From Actinoplanes oryzae (GTDB taxonomy: Bacteria > Actinomycetota > Actinomycetes > Mycobacteriales > Micromonosporaceae): 32,129 nt of DNA. The notes below the pieces were generated by a model. The model worked only from the letters and a program-made list of their open reading frames with translations, had not been told where the DNA came from and ran no database searches. The position numbers and the translations under genes were made by a program. The stretch is taken from NCBI RefSeq assembly GCF_030757795.1, contig NZ_JAUQWH010000101.1, forward strand, positions 1-32,129. Reading direction: 5' to 3'. Shown piece after piece: positions 15,282 through 22,972 of the stretch; position 1 is the first letter of the stretch; every line of letters begins with the position of its first letter.

Positions 15282-16028
15282 TCAGAGACGACGCAGGTAC
15301 TGCCAGTGGCCGACCTCGGCGGCGTACCGGGCGTCGCTGGCGGCCAGCAGCGGCACGCCGGCCTCGCGCAGCAGCGCCACCACCCGCGGCGACGGGCTCC
15401 GCCACGCCTCGCTGACCTCCACGGCCGTGCCGGTGGCCCGGCAGGCGGCGGCGAGCTCCCCGATCAGGTCCGCGCCGATCGCCGCGTCGTCGATGCCGAT
15501 CTGGGCCAGCAGGCTCAGCGGCCGGGCCAGCTGCACGGGAGCGTAGCGAGAGGCACGTTCGATGCCCTTCACGGTCGTGGCGACCACGATCTCGGCGACC
15601 TGGTCCGGGGTGAGGCGGCCGGCGGCGAGCAGGGCCCGCACCTCGCGCGGGGCGGCCGGCCCGTCGGCCAGCGGCAGCCGGGAGACGGCCACCGAGACCA
15701 CCTCGAGGGTGCCCAGGTCGGCGGGCCACGCCAGCCAGCCGTCCGCCTGGCTCACCTCGACCTCGGCGCCGACGCGCAGGGTCAGCTCGGTCCGGCGGCT
15801 GGCGCGGCGCACCGAGTCGGCGTACGCGGGCAGCCAGGTCGTGTCGGGCCCCACCTGGTCGGCGAAGGTCAGCGCGGTCAGGCCGGCGCGGTCGGCGGCC
15901 GAGACCACCATGCCGACGCTGTCGCGACCGGCGGCGAAGCCGGTGTGCACGTGCGCGTCGGACCGCAGATCCAGGGCGGCAGCCGCAAGGGTGATGCCGT
16001 CCATGACCGTCTCGCGCTCTGCACCCAC
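15282..16028 (-). CDS. PHP-domain-like protein, metal site incomplete
   Basis: 248 residues from GTG at 16028, six bases after GGGGAGA. The N-terminus has the PHP signature DAHVHTG (His26, His28), and the C-terminus ends ASDARYAAEVGHWQYL, where active PHP phosphoesterases usually have SDAH. The segment that normally reads TDH is FADQVG here. GAEVEVS carries the usual mid-domain Glu. So the fold is that of histidinol-phosphatase-like PHP hydrolases, but several metal ligands differ and activity is doubtful. It is flanked by the MCP gene upstream in the same direction, with a hairpin between. Confidence 0.7.
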   Translation of the reverse strand: MGAERETVMDGITLAAAALDLRSDAHVHTGFAAGRDSVGMVVSAADRAGLTALTFADQVGPDTTWLPAYADSVRRASRRTELTLRVGAEVEVSQADGWLAWPADLGTLEVVSVAVSRLPLADGPAAPREVRALLAAGRLTPDQVAEIVVATTVKGIERASRYAPVQLARPLSLLAQIGIDDAAIGADLIGELAAACRATGTAVEVSEAWRSPSPRVVALLREAGVPLLAASDARYAAEVGHWQYLRRL

Positions 16029-16083
16029 GATGTCTCCCCGACGTTGCGACGGACGAGCTCCTCTCGTCCTGGGGATACAGTGC

Positions 16084-16108
16084 GGCCCCGGCGTTGTGGA
16101 CCGGGGCC
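16084..16108 (-). terminator. Hairpin after the chemotaxis receptor gene
   Basis: Perfect 8-base-pair stem GGCCCCGG/CCGGGGCC with a nine-base loop, 20 bases past the MCP stop codon and before the PHP-like gene. No T-run, so strength is uncertain. Confidence 0.6.
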
Positions 16109-16127
16109 GGGCGAGGTGCAGTCCGGT

Positions 16128-17678
16128 TTAAAGCCGGAAGGCGCCCACCAGGCTGCGCAGCTCCTCCGCGGTGCGGGCGACCTCGTCGCTGGCCTGGCGG
16201 GTCTGCGCGACGCCCTGGACCGAGGTGGCACTGGCGACCGAGACCTCCGAGATGTTCGCCGCGATCCGGCTGCTGCCCGCCGCCACCTCGCCGATGCTGC
16301 GCGACATCTCGCCGGTCGTCGCCGTCTGCTCCTCCACGGCGCTGGCGATCGTCGTCTGGAAGTCGTTGATCTGCGCGATGACGTCGCTGATCCGGTTGAT
16401 CACCTCGACCGCGCCCTGCGTGTCGGCCTGGATCGCGGTGACCCGGGTCCCGATGTCCTCGGTGGCCCGGGCGGTCTCCTGCGCGAGATCCTTGACCTCG
16501 GAGGCCACGACCGCGAAGCCCTTGCCGGCGTCCCCGGCCCGGGCCGCCTCGATGGTGGCGTTGAGGGCGAGCAGGTTCGTCTGCTCGGCGATCGAGGTGA
16601 TCAGCTTGATCACGTTGCCGATCTCGGCCGACGACTCGCCCAGCTGCCGGATCGTCTCGGTGGCGCGGGCCGCCTCGGACACCGCGGAGGCGGCGATCTG
16701 GGCGGCCTCGTTGGTGTTGCGCGAGATCTCCCGGATGCTCAGGCCCATCTCCTCCGAGCCGGCCGCGACCGTCTGCACGTTGCGCGAGATCTCGTCCGCC
16801 TCGGTCGACGCCGAGGTCGTCCGCAGGTCCGTCTCGCCGGCCGCGTTGGCGATCTGGCCGGCCACGGCGGAGAGCTGGGTGGCGGCGCTGGCGAGCGTGT
16901 CCGAGTTCTGGCCTATCCGGGTCATGGACTGGCGGATCGAGTCGAGGGCGGTGTCCATGCCGGCCGCCATCCGGCCCACCTCGTCACGGCCGGTGACGCC
17001 CGTACGCCGGGTCAGGTCCCCCTGGGCGAGCGCGGCGACCACCTCGGCCAGCCGCTGCACGGGCCGGGTGATCGACCGGGTCAGCGGCACCGCGAGTCCC
17101 ACCAGCAGCACCAGACACACCAGCACGGTGATCACGGTCGTCCAGTGCGCCGTGTTCACCACCGAGTCCATGTCCGCGCGCTCCTGGTCGGCGGCGGCGA
17201 CGACCTTCTCGTTCAGGGCGCCGAGCTTGTCGTCCACGGCGCTGTTGCGCTCGGCGATCTGATCGGTGTCCGCGACCGTGCCGGCGACCGCCTGGGTGAC
17301 GTACTGGCTGATGAACGTGCTGAAGTCGGTGACGTCCGTCTTGACGCCGTCGAACTCAGCCGCCAGGTCGGCGGGCAGGTCCACCGCGTCGACCGAGGCC
17401 ATCGCCTCCTCGGCCGAGGTCACGTCGTCCGAGACGTCCTGGGAGACGTCCTGCCCGAGCGCGGCCCGGTAGGCGTCCACCTTGAGCTCGCTCTCGCGCG
17501 TGTCGAGATGGTTGAGCGCGGCGAGTCCCGCCTCGAGGTTGCGCAACCGGTCGGCCTGGTCGGAGAGCTGCCCCTGCGACACCCACGCCATGGTGGCCAG
17601 CACGATCAGCCCGAGGGTCCCCGTCAGCACGACGAGACCCAGCCGCTTCGCGACTCCCAGTTGTATCAATCGTGACAT
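16128..17678 (-). CDS. Methyl-accepting chemotaxis protein
   Basis: 516 residues. TM1 at about 13-33, a helical four-helix-bundle sensor outside the membrane (35-178), TM2 at about 179-199, a HAMP domain (200-252, ITRPVQRLAEVVAALAQGDL) and the cytoplasmic signalling coiled coil. The hairpin tip that contacts CheA and CheW is conserved (EQTNLLALNATIEAARAGD, about 365-383, then GKGFAVVASEVKDLAQ). The short all-helical sensor gives no ligand clue. It lies between the PHP-like gene and csrA, next to the flagellar cluster, so it should feed the flagellar motor. The ATG at 17678 has only a weak AATGAAG binding site. Confidence 0.93.
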   Translation of the reverse strand: MSRLIQLGVAKRLGLVVLTGTLGLIVLATMAWVSQGQLSDQADRLRNLEAGLAALNHLDTRESELKVDAYRAALGQDVSQDVSDDVTSAEEAMASVDAVDLPADLAAEFDGVKTDVTDFSTFISQYVTQAVAGTVADTDQIAERNSAVDDKLGALNEKVVAAADQERADMDSVVNTAHWTTVITVLVCLVLLVGLAVPLTRSITRPVQRLAEVVAALAQGDLTRRTGVTGRDEVGRMAAGMDTALDSIRQSMTRIGQNSDTLASAATQLSAVAGQIANAAGETDLRTTSASTEADEISRNVQTVAAGSEEMGLSIREISRNTNEAAQIAASAVSEAARATETIRQLGESSAEIGNVIKLITSIAEQTNLLALNATIEAARAGDAGKGFAVVASEVKDLAQETARATEDIGTRVTAIQADTQGAVEVINRISDVIAQINDFQTTIASAVEEQTATTGEMSRSIGEVAAGSSRIAANISEVSVASATSVQGVAQTRQASDEVARTAEELRSLVGAFRL

Positions 17679-17773
17679 GACTTCATTTTTACGGCTTTCG
17701 CCGCAACTGTCCTGCACTTCGCCAGCACCGGGCGGAAATGCCTTGGCGCGGCACACTGGACCCGTCAGCGCGA

Positions 17774-17803
17774 CGGGCCGGCCCCCCGCAGGGGACCGGC
17801 CCG
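17774..17803 (-). terminator. Hairpin at the end of the flgN-csrA operon
   Basis: On the minus strand, CGGGCCGGTCCCC pairs with GGGG..CCGGCCCG (one bulge, one mismatch) right after the csrA stop codon at 17808. GC-rich, no T-run. Confidence 0.55.
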
Positions 17804-17807
17804 GTCA

Positions 17808-18044
17808 TCACATCTTCTTGTCTTCCAACATCTCGGTCAGTGCCCGGACCGCCGCGTCGTCGGGCGAGGCGGCCTCGCGGTTGACGTCGCGGAGCTCCCG
17901 GTAGACCTCCTCGCGGTGCACCTGCACGTCGCGGGGCGCCTGGATGCCCAGGCGGATCACGTCGCCGCGAGCCTCCAGCACGGTGATGACCACGTCGTCA
18001 CCGATCATCACGCTCTCGCCGGCCCTCCTGGTCAGCACGAGCAT
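17808..18044 (-). CDS. csrA: Translational regulator CsrA
   Basis: 78 residues with the full CsrA/RsmA pattern: MLVLTRRAGESVMIGDDVVI, IRLGIQAPRDVQVHREEVY, and an extended, acidic C-terminal helix as in FliW-partnered CsrA proteins. The dimer binds GGA motifs in mRNA leaders and blocks ribosome access; FliW relieves this. The gene is last in the leftward operon flgN-flgK-flgL-fliW-csrA, as in other CsrA/FliW flagellar systems. Its own leader carries a CACGGATG site next to the AAGGGG ribosome binding site, suggesting self-repression. The flagellin mRNA at 21589-21628 is the obvious target. Confidence 0.95.
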   Translation of the reverse strand: MLVLTRRAGESVMIGDDVVITVLEARGDVIRLGIQAPRDVQVHREEVYRELRDVNREAASPDDAAVRALTEMLEDKKM

Positions 18045-18058
18045 TCAGTCGCCCCTTC

Positions 18059-18066
18059 CATCCGTG
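18059..18066 (-). promoter_or_regulatory. Candidate CsrA binding site in the csrA leader
   Basis: CACGGATG on the minus strand matches CANGGANG exactly. CC/GG flank an ACGGAT hexaloop, the same loop as in the flagellin leader, but on a short three-base-pair stem (TCC/GGA). It abuts the csrA ribosome binding site AAGGGG. Confidence 0.5.
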
Positions 18067-18093
18067 GACAGGACACCGCGCGCGCTCCGGCCG

Positions 18094-18531
18094 TCAGAAG
18101 GCCTTGCGCATGATGGCCCGGACCGGCATGTTGCTGCCGGTGAGCACGACCTGCATGGCACGGTGCGTGTCGCGGTCGACGATGATCGGCGCGAGCAGGT
18201 TGGCGGTGGTCTCGTCCACGCCGGCGGTGATGACGACCATGACCAGCAGGCGATCGGGATCATGGGTGTTCAGCGCGGCGAACACCTCGTTCTCGATCTC
18301 CGGGGCGTAGTCCGGGAAGAACGGCTCCGGCGGCGCGACGAGGAACCGCAGCGAGGGGTCCTCGATGGACGTGAACGCGTAGAGCAGACCCTCGTCGTTC
18401 AGGCGGACCAGGACGAACTCCCGGTGTGCCGGGAAGCCGGGCATCGGCACGGCCATGTGGATGGTCGGCAGGTCCAGCTCGGTGTCGGTCATGGAGGCCC
18501 CAATCGGTCGGGACTCGGTGCGAATACTCAT
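18094..18531 (-). CDS. fliW: Flagellar assembly factor FliW (CsrA antagonist)
   Basis: 145 residues from ATG at 18531, whose GAGG binding site lies in the last codons of flgL. The FliW pattern is clear: GFPAHREFVLVRL, LLYAFTSIEDPSLRFLVAPPEPFFPDY, then VMVVITAG and ANLLAPIIVDRDTHRAMQVVL. FliW binds either CsrA or flagellin; when secreted flagellin falls in the cytoplasm, FliW is freed, holds CsrA and allows flagellin translation. The gene is immediately before csrA, with a 49-base gap. ATG at 18492 is a less likely start. Confidence 0.93.
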   Translation of the reverse strand: MSIRTESRPIGASMTDTELDLPTIHMAVPMPGFPAHREFVLVRLNDEGLLYAFTSIEDPSLRFLVAPPEPFFPDYAPEIENEVFAALNTHDPDRLLVMVVITAGVDETTANLLAPIIVDRDTHRAMQVVLTGSNMPVRAIMRKAF

Positions 18532-18533
18532 GG

Positions 18534-19421
18534 TCACCTCAGAAAGTCGATGAGCGAGGGCTGAATCACCTTTGCCGAAGCGGCCAGAGCCGCTTGGTAC
18601 GAGGTCTGCTGAAGCTGCATTTCCATGATCGTCTTCGGCAGGTCGACGTCCTCGACCTCGGAGAGCTGAGACGTCACGTCCAGCAGCCGATCCTCCGCAG
18701 ATGCCTTCATCTGCGTAATCCGATTGTATCGGGCGCCAACGTCCGAAAGAGAGTTTTTCACGTTATTGGCGGCGGCATCGAGCCGTTCCAGGCCCTTGCC
18801 GACCGCGGTCATGTCGTTGTTCTTCAACGCCGCGGAAATGTCGTCCAGGACCTTGAAGACCGAGGCGTCCCCCTCGCCGAACGCGGCGACCCCGTCCATG
18901 TCGACGCGCACCTGCGAGTTCGGGCCGACCGTGCGCTGGACGGCGTCCCGGTTGCCGATGAACTCGCCGTTCTCGCCGAACGCCTTGCTGCCCGTGGTCG
19001 TGCCGCCGAACACCGGCCGGTCCAGGTAGGTCGTGTTGGCGTACCCGAGGATGGTGGTCTTGATCTGGTCCAGCTCCGCGCTGATGGCGGCCTGCGACTC
19101 GCCGCTGCCGGCGCCGGCGTTGAGCCCCTGCACGGTGAGCGAGCGGGCCTTCTGCAGGATCGTCGACGTGCTGTTGAGCGTGCCGTCGAGCGTGCTCAGC
19201 CAGCCCAGCCCGTCGCCGGAGCTGCGCAGGTACTGCGAGTTGGCGCGCGACTCGCCGCGCAGCTGCATCGACTGCAGCGTGCCGTTCGGGGAGTCCGACG
19301 GGCGGTTGAGCTGCTTGCCGCTGGACAGCTGCTCCTGGATCTTCTCGCCCTTCTGGATGTTGCGCTGAAGGTTGGCGAGGACCCTGGTGGAGATGCTGCT
19401 GTCGGTGACTCTGTTGACCAT
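18534..19421 (-). CDS. flgL: Flagellar hook-filament junction protein FlgL
   Basis: 295 residues with the flagellin-like D0/D1 ends: RVTDSSISTRVLANLQRNIQ and SSGKQLNRPSDSPNGTL at the N-terminus and AALAASAKVIQPSLIDFLR at the C-terminus. It forms the second junction ring (HAP3) between hook and filament and is exported by the flagellar type III system. ATG at 19421 lies 11 bases after the flgK stop codon; AGGAACAGGA is the likely ribosome binding site. The stop is two bases before the fliW start. Confidence 0.95.
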   Translation of the reverse strand: MVNRVTDSSISTRVLANLQRNIQKGEKIQEQLSSGKQLNRPSDSPNGTLQSMQLRGESRANSQYLRSSGDGLGWLSTLDGTLNSTSTILQKARSLTVQGLNAGAGSGESQAAISAELDQIKTTILGYANTTYLDRPVFGGTTTGSKAFGENGEFIGNRDAVQRTVGPNSQVRVDMDGVAAFGEGDASVFKVLDDISAALKNNDMTAVGKGLERLDAAANNVKNSLSDVGARYNRITQMKASAEDRLLDVTSQLSEVEDVDLPKTIMEMQLQQTSYQAALAASAKVIQPSLIDFLR

Positions 19422-19432
19422 TGTCCTGTTCC

Positions 19433-20914
19433 TTACCTTCCGACCAGGCCGGTGCGGTTGATGAGCTGATCGAGCATCGAGTCGATCGTGGTGAGCACGC
19501 GCGAGGCGGCCTCGTAACCGCGCTGGTACGTGAGCAGGTTGGTCATCTCCTCGTCGAGGTTGACCCCGGACTCCGCCTCGCGGGCCGCGTCCACCTGCTC
19601 GGTGACGTTCTGCTGGATCTCGCTGCGCCGCGTCGAGGTCTGCGCGTTGACCCCGAGATCGGCGATCATGTCCTGGTAGTTCCGGTCCGGGCTGCCGGCC
19701 TTCGTCGCGGTCGCGGACAACGCCGTCGCCACCGAGCCGTCGTTGGTGCCGACCGGGTTGCCCGAGGAGTCCAGCTTCGGCGTCCCGTCGGGGTTCGACT
19801 CGTTCTTGCCCGACACCGCGATGTCGGCCGGGTCGGTGATGGCGACCTTCATGTTCTTGGCGTAGCGGCCGGTGCTGAAGTCGCCGCCGTAGAAGTCCTG
19901 GCCGGGCGACCCGTCCGTCTTGAACGAGCTGGTCATCGCCGAGTTCACCGTGGTGACCAGGGCCTTGGCGACGTTGTCCAGCTTCTGCGCCATGCCGGGC
20001 AGCAGGTTGGTCATGGTGTCGACCATCGAGCCCATGGTCCCGCCGGCCGTCACCACGTCGCCGGTGTCGGCCCACGTCAGCCCGGCCGGCCTGGTCCCGG
20101 CCGGCATGGTGCCCTCGTTGAGCCCGAGCTGGGCCTCCATCGTGGCGACACCGGCGTTGGCCGACATCGTGCGGGTCGTGGTGTAGTTGACCAGCAGCGA
20201 GTTGCCGACGAACACGTCCATCGAGCCGTTCTCGCGCAGCTGCGCCGTGGCGCCGGTGAGCTCGGAGAGCTTCATGACGGCCAGGTCGCGCCGGTCCTCC
20301 AGCTCGTTGACGGTGACCCCGGTGGCCTTCGCCTTGACGATCGAGTCGTTGAGCTGCGCGATGGTGCCGGCCGTGGTGTTGACCTCGTCGGCGTACTTGC
20401 CGAGCTGCTGGTAGTTCGACGACCACTGGCCCTCGATGGCGGCGTACGCGCTGTTGATGCCGTCGGACACCACGCGGCTCTGCTGCAGCAGCGCCGAGCG
20501 GGCCGCGGTGCTGCTCGGCTCGTCGCCGACGTCGCCCCACGCCGCCCACTGGTCGTGCAGCTGGGCCTGCAGCGCGGTGTCGCCCGGCTCGGCGAAGGTG
20601 TCCTCCAGCGAGCCGTACGCGGCCGCCTGGTTGGTCAGGTACGCGTTGTTGCCGTGCTCGGTGCGCCCGCGGTTCTCCAGGTACTGGTCGCGCAGCCGCT
20701 GGACGTCGGTGACCTCGACACCCGTGCCGAGGCCGTCGGTCGTGGCCCAGCGCACCGGGACCACCGAGCCGACCGCGGCCTGCATGTTGACCCGCTGCCG
20801 GGTGTAGCCCTCGGTACCCGCGTTCGCGATGTTCTGCCCCGCGACGTCCAGGCCGCGGCGCTGCGCGTACAGGGAGGTCAGAGCGGTGTTGATACTGCCG
20901 AAGCTGCTGGCCAT
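19433..20914 (-). CDS. flgK: Flagellar hook-associated protein FlgK
   Basis: 493 residues. The N-terminus ALTSLYAQRRGLDVAGQNIANAGTEGYTRQ is the rod/hook-family signature, and the C-terminus LDEEMTNLLTYQRGYEAASRVLTTIDSMLD is the matching helix. FlgK (HAP1) forms the ring next to the hook; the central part is the outward domain. ATG at 20914 shares one base with the flgN stop codon (TGATG), so it is translated by coupling with the gene for its chaperone. Confidence 0.96.
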   Translation of the reverse strand: MASSFGSINTALTSLYAQRRGLDVAGQNIANAGTEGYTRQRVNMQAAVGSVVPVRWATTDGLGTGVEVTDVQRLRDQYLENRGRTEHGNNAYLTNQAAAYGSLEDTFAEPGDTALQAQLHDQWAAWGDVGDEPSSTAARSALLQQSRVVSDGINSAYAAIEGQWSSNYQQLGKYADEVNTTAGTIAQLNDSIVKAKATGVTVNELEDRRDLAVMKLSELTGATAQLRENGSMDVFVGNSLLVNYTTTRTMSANAGVATMEAQLGLNEGTMPAGTRPAGLTWADTGDVVTAGGTMGSMVDTMTNLLPGMAQKLDNVAKALVTTVNSAMTSSFKTDGSPGQDFYGGDFSTGRYAKNMKVAITDPADIAVSGKNESNPDGTPKLDSSGNPVGTNDGSVATALSATATKAGSPDRNYQDMIADLGVNAQTSTRRSEIQQNVTEQVDAAREAESGVNLDEEMTNLLTYQRGYEAASRVLTTIDSMLDQLINRTGLVGR

Positions 20915-21399
20915 CAGATCGCCTCATCCACCAGGCTCGGGCGGCGTACCCCGCCGCTGACTGTCTTGCCCGCCGCGGAATACGTTTCCACGGTTCCCGC
21001 GAACGCGAGCATGGTTTCGCGAGCCGCGCGCTGACCGGCGGTGAGCAGCTCCCGGTTCGCGTCGGCCATCGTGCTGATCTCGCTCGTGAGCGTGAGGAAG
21101 GCCTTACGGTGCTGGTGCAGCAGGTCGGACCAGGGCGCCGGCGCCGCGTCCGCGAGCTGGCCCAGGGAGGCCTCCGCGGGCAGACCCAGTTCCAGGGCGA
21201 CGGCCTGGGCGTACGCCGCCCGCGCCACCTCCGTCTGCCGGATCTGATCGAGCACGACCTCGACCTCGCGCGTCGCGTGGGCGAGCCAGCGGGAACGATT
21301 CGCCGCGAGGAGCAGCTGCTCCTCCTCGAGCTTGAACAGCAGGAGCTCCAGCAGCTCGCGCGCTCGCCACAGGACGCTGGACAGGTCGGTCAGGCTCAC
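20914..21399 (-). CDS. flgN: FlgN-like chaperone for FlgK/FlgL
   Basis: 161 residues, almost all helical, with the FlgN pattern LSSVLWRARELLELLLFKLEEEQLLL and a second long helix ending in the short C-terminal hydrophobic stretch. FlgN keeps FlgK and FlgL unfolded for export, and the gene directly precedes flgK. Starts with GTG at 21399 after GGAGGA. It is the first gene of the leftward operon, whose FliA-type promoter is at 21448-21473. Confidence 0.9.
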   Translation of the reverse strand: MSLTDLSSVLWRARELLELLLFKLEEEQLLLAANRSRWLAHATREVEVVLDQIRQTEVARAAYAQAVALELGLPAEASLGQLADAAPAPWSDLLHQHRKAFLTLTSEISTMADANRELLTAGQRAARETMLAFAGTVETYSAAGKTVSGGVRRPSLVDEAI

Positions 21400-21447
21400 C
21401 CGGTCCTCCGCCTTCCTCTTTCCGTAGGGAATCGCTCATCCGGACAG

Positions 21448-21473
21448 GTCGGCATCAGTAGTTGGTCTCTGAG
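21448..21473 (-). promoter_or_regulatory. FliA-type (sigma-28) promoter of flgN-flgK-flgL-fliW-csrA
   Basis: On the minus strand CTCA-N16-GCCGAC, with -35 at 21470-21473 and -10 at 21448-21453. The expected start gives a leader of about 40 bases to the flgN GTG. Confidence 0.7.
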
Positions 21474-21543
21474 GGGTTTCCGGCAGGTAGCGGGAGCGGT
21501 TTTTGCCTTTCACCCGAAAAGCCCGAGATTTTTTCGCACACTT

Positions 21544-21569
21544 CTCATGACCGGCGGACGGCCGCCGAT
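21544..21569 (+). promoter_or_regulatory. FliA-type (sigma-28) promoter of fliC
   Basis: CTCA (21544-21547)-N16-GCCGAT (21564-21569), near the sigma-28 -10 consensus GCCGATAA. Transcription from about 21576 would give a leader of about 60 bases that contains both CsrA sites. Confidence 0.75.
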
Positions 21570-21588
21570 CAGACCGGCGCAACGCCAA

Positions 21589-21606
21589 CGGTTCACGGAT
21601 GAGCCG
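21589..21606 (+). promoter_or_regulatory. Upstream CsrA site in a hairpin of the flagellin leader
   Basis: CACGGATG (21594-21601) matches CANGGANG. In RNA, CGGUUC pairs with GAGCCG (six pairs, one G-U) around the hexaloop ACGGAU, so GGA is displayed in the loop as CsrA prefers. It lies 31 bases before the flagellin start codon. Confidence 0.7.
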
Positions 21607-21620
21607 GTACGGACCCGAAT

Positions 21621-21628
21621 CAAGGAGG
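21621..21628 (+). promoter_or_regulatory. CsrA site overlapping the flagellin ribosome binding site
   Basis: CAAGGAGG is both the strong Shine-Dalgarno sequence of fliC and an exact CANGGANG CsrA site. CsrA bound here would block the ribosome. With the upstream hairpin this gives the two-site arrangement known from Bacillus subtilis hag. Confidence 0.7.
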
Positions 21629-21636
21629 AAAACACC

Positions 21637-22848
21637 ATGGGTCTTCGCATCAACCAGAACATCGCCGCCCAGAACGCCTACCGGAACCTGTCCGTCACGG
21701 ACAACCAGATGTCGAAGTCGCTGGAGAAGCTGTCCAGTGGTTTCCGCATCAACCGGGCGGCGGACGACGCGGCCGGCCTCTCGATCTCCGAGGGCCTGCG
21801 CTCGCAGGTGGGCGGTCTCAAGCAGGCTGTCCGCAACGCCCAGGACGGCATCTCGGTCGCGCAGACCGCTGAGGGTGCGCTCAACGAGACCACCTCGATC
21901 CTGCAGCGCATGCGTGACCTGTCCGTCCAGGCCGCCAACGGTGGCTCCAACGACGCCGAGGCCAAGGCCGCGGCGCAGAAGGAGTTCGGCCAGCTCAACG
22001 AGGAGCTCGACCGGATCAGCAACACGACCTCGTTCGGCAAGTCGAAGCTGCTCGACGGCTCCTTCGGCAACGGCAACAAGATCGACAGCGCCTCGAAGGT
22101 GCAGACGATGCCGACCGGCACCCAGACCTTCGAGATCACCAAGATCGGCGACAAGGACCTGTCCGCCAACCCGATCACGGTGAGCGCCAACATCCCGGCG
22201 GGCGCGTCGGCCAAGGACGTCGCGGACGCGATGAACAAGGCCATCAAGACCGCCCTGACCGACCAGACCCCGGGTGGCCCGGCCGCCGGCCAGGGCTTCA
22301 CGGGCAACGAGGTCAGCGTCAGCGCCGAGGTCGCTGCCGACGGTAGCGGTGCTTCCTTCAGCCTGAGCGGCTCGAAGGGCTTCTCGGTCAACGACACCGG
22401 CGGCCTGGCCGCGGTCGGCGTCACCGGCACGACCAGCACCGCGGACCCGAAGGCCAACAGCGGCCAGTTCCAGGTCGGCGCCAACAGCGGCGAGACGATG
22501 AGCATCTCCATCGGCTCGGTCAGCTCGAAGTCGCTGGGCACCAACACCCTCGACCTCACCGCCGAGGGCGGCGCGGACAAGGCGATCGAGGCGCTTGACA
22601 AGGCGATCACGTCGGTTTCGGACACCCGGGCGACCCTCGGTGCGTACCAGAACCGGTTCGAGCACACGATCAACAACCTGAACGTCTCGGTCGAGAACCT
22701 GTCCGCGTCGGAGTCGCGCATCCGTGACACCGACATGGCCCAGGAGATGGTCGCCTTCACCCGCAACCAGATCCTGACCCAGGCCGGCACCTCGATGCTG
22801 TCGCAGGCCAACCAGGCCTCGCAGAACGTTCTGTCGCTGCTGCGCTAA
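21637..22848 (+). CDS. fliC: Flagellin
   Basis: 403 residues. The D0/D1 N-terminus (MGLRINQNIAAQNAYRNLS, SSGFRINRAADDAAGLSISE, residues 1-140) and the C-terminus (SRIRDTDMAQEMVAFTRNQI, ASQNVLSLLR, about 310-403) are highly conserved; the central part (about 155-300) is Gly/Ser/Thr/Ala-rich and forms the exposed domain. It is the filament subunit. Third positions are almost all C, as expected of a highly expressed gene. Transcription is from the FliA-type promoter at 21544 and translation is probably held by CsrA through two leader sites. A hairpin terminator follows at 22901. Confidence 0.97.
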   Translation: MGLRINQNIAAQNAYRNLSVTDNQMSKSLEKLSSGFRINRAADDAAGLSISEGLRSQVGGLKQAVRNAQDGISVAQTAEGALNETTSILQRMRDLSVQAANGGSNDAEAKAAAQKEFGQLNEELDRISNTTSFGKSKLLDGSFGNGNKIDSASKVQTMPTGTQTFEITKIGDKDLSANPITVSANIPAGASAKDVADAMNKAIKTALTDQTPGGPAAGQGFTGNEVSVSAEVAADGSGASFSLSGSKGFSVNDTGGLAAVGVTGTTSTADPKANSGQFQVGANSGETMSISIGSVSSKSLGTNTLDLTAEGGADKAIEALDKAITSVSDTRATLGAYQNRFEHTINNLNVSVENLSASESRIRDTDMAQEMVAFTRNQILTQAGTSMLSQANQASQNVLSLLR

Positions 22849-22900
22849 CCGAACCGCAACCCACAGGTCCTAACCGAATATCGCTGACAACCGAATAGTC

Positions 22901-22933
22901 GGGGGTAGCTGGCAGACGGCGCCGGCTACCCCC
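22901..22933 (+). terminator. Hairpin terminator after fliC
   Basis: GGGGGTAGCTGGC pairs with GCCGGCTACCCCC (13 pairs, one G-U) around a seven-base loop, about 50 bases past the flagellin stop. No long T-run; it probably lets part of the transcription run on into fliD, giving excess flagellin mRNA. Confidence 0.75.
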
Positions 22934-22972
22934 GCTTCGCGTTTCAGTGCCCCGCAGGAAAGCAGGTGACCC

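Noticed and set aside
14391..17675. Very long rightward open frame antisense to the SRPBCC, PHP-like and MCP genes
   Set aside because: Its translation is Arg/Gly/Asp/Val-rich with no domains, while the minus-strand frames give clear families. It is a product of high GC and few stop codons.
17679..17730. FliA-type promoter directly before the MCP gene
   Set aside because: GCCGTA is present on the minus strand but there is no CTCA at the right distance, and the start site would fall on the start codon.
19421..21034. Long rightward open frame antisense to flgK
   Set aside because: Low-complexity Arg/Gly/Val/Asp translation. flgK on the other strand is unambiguous.
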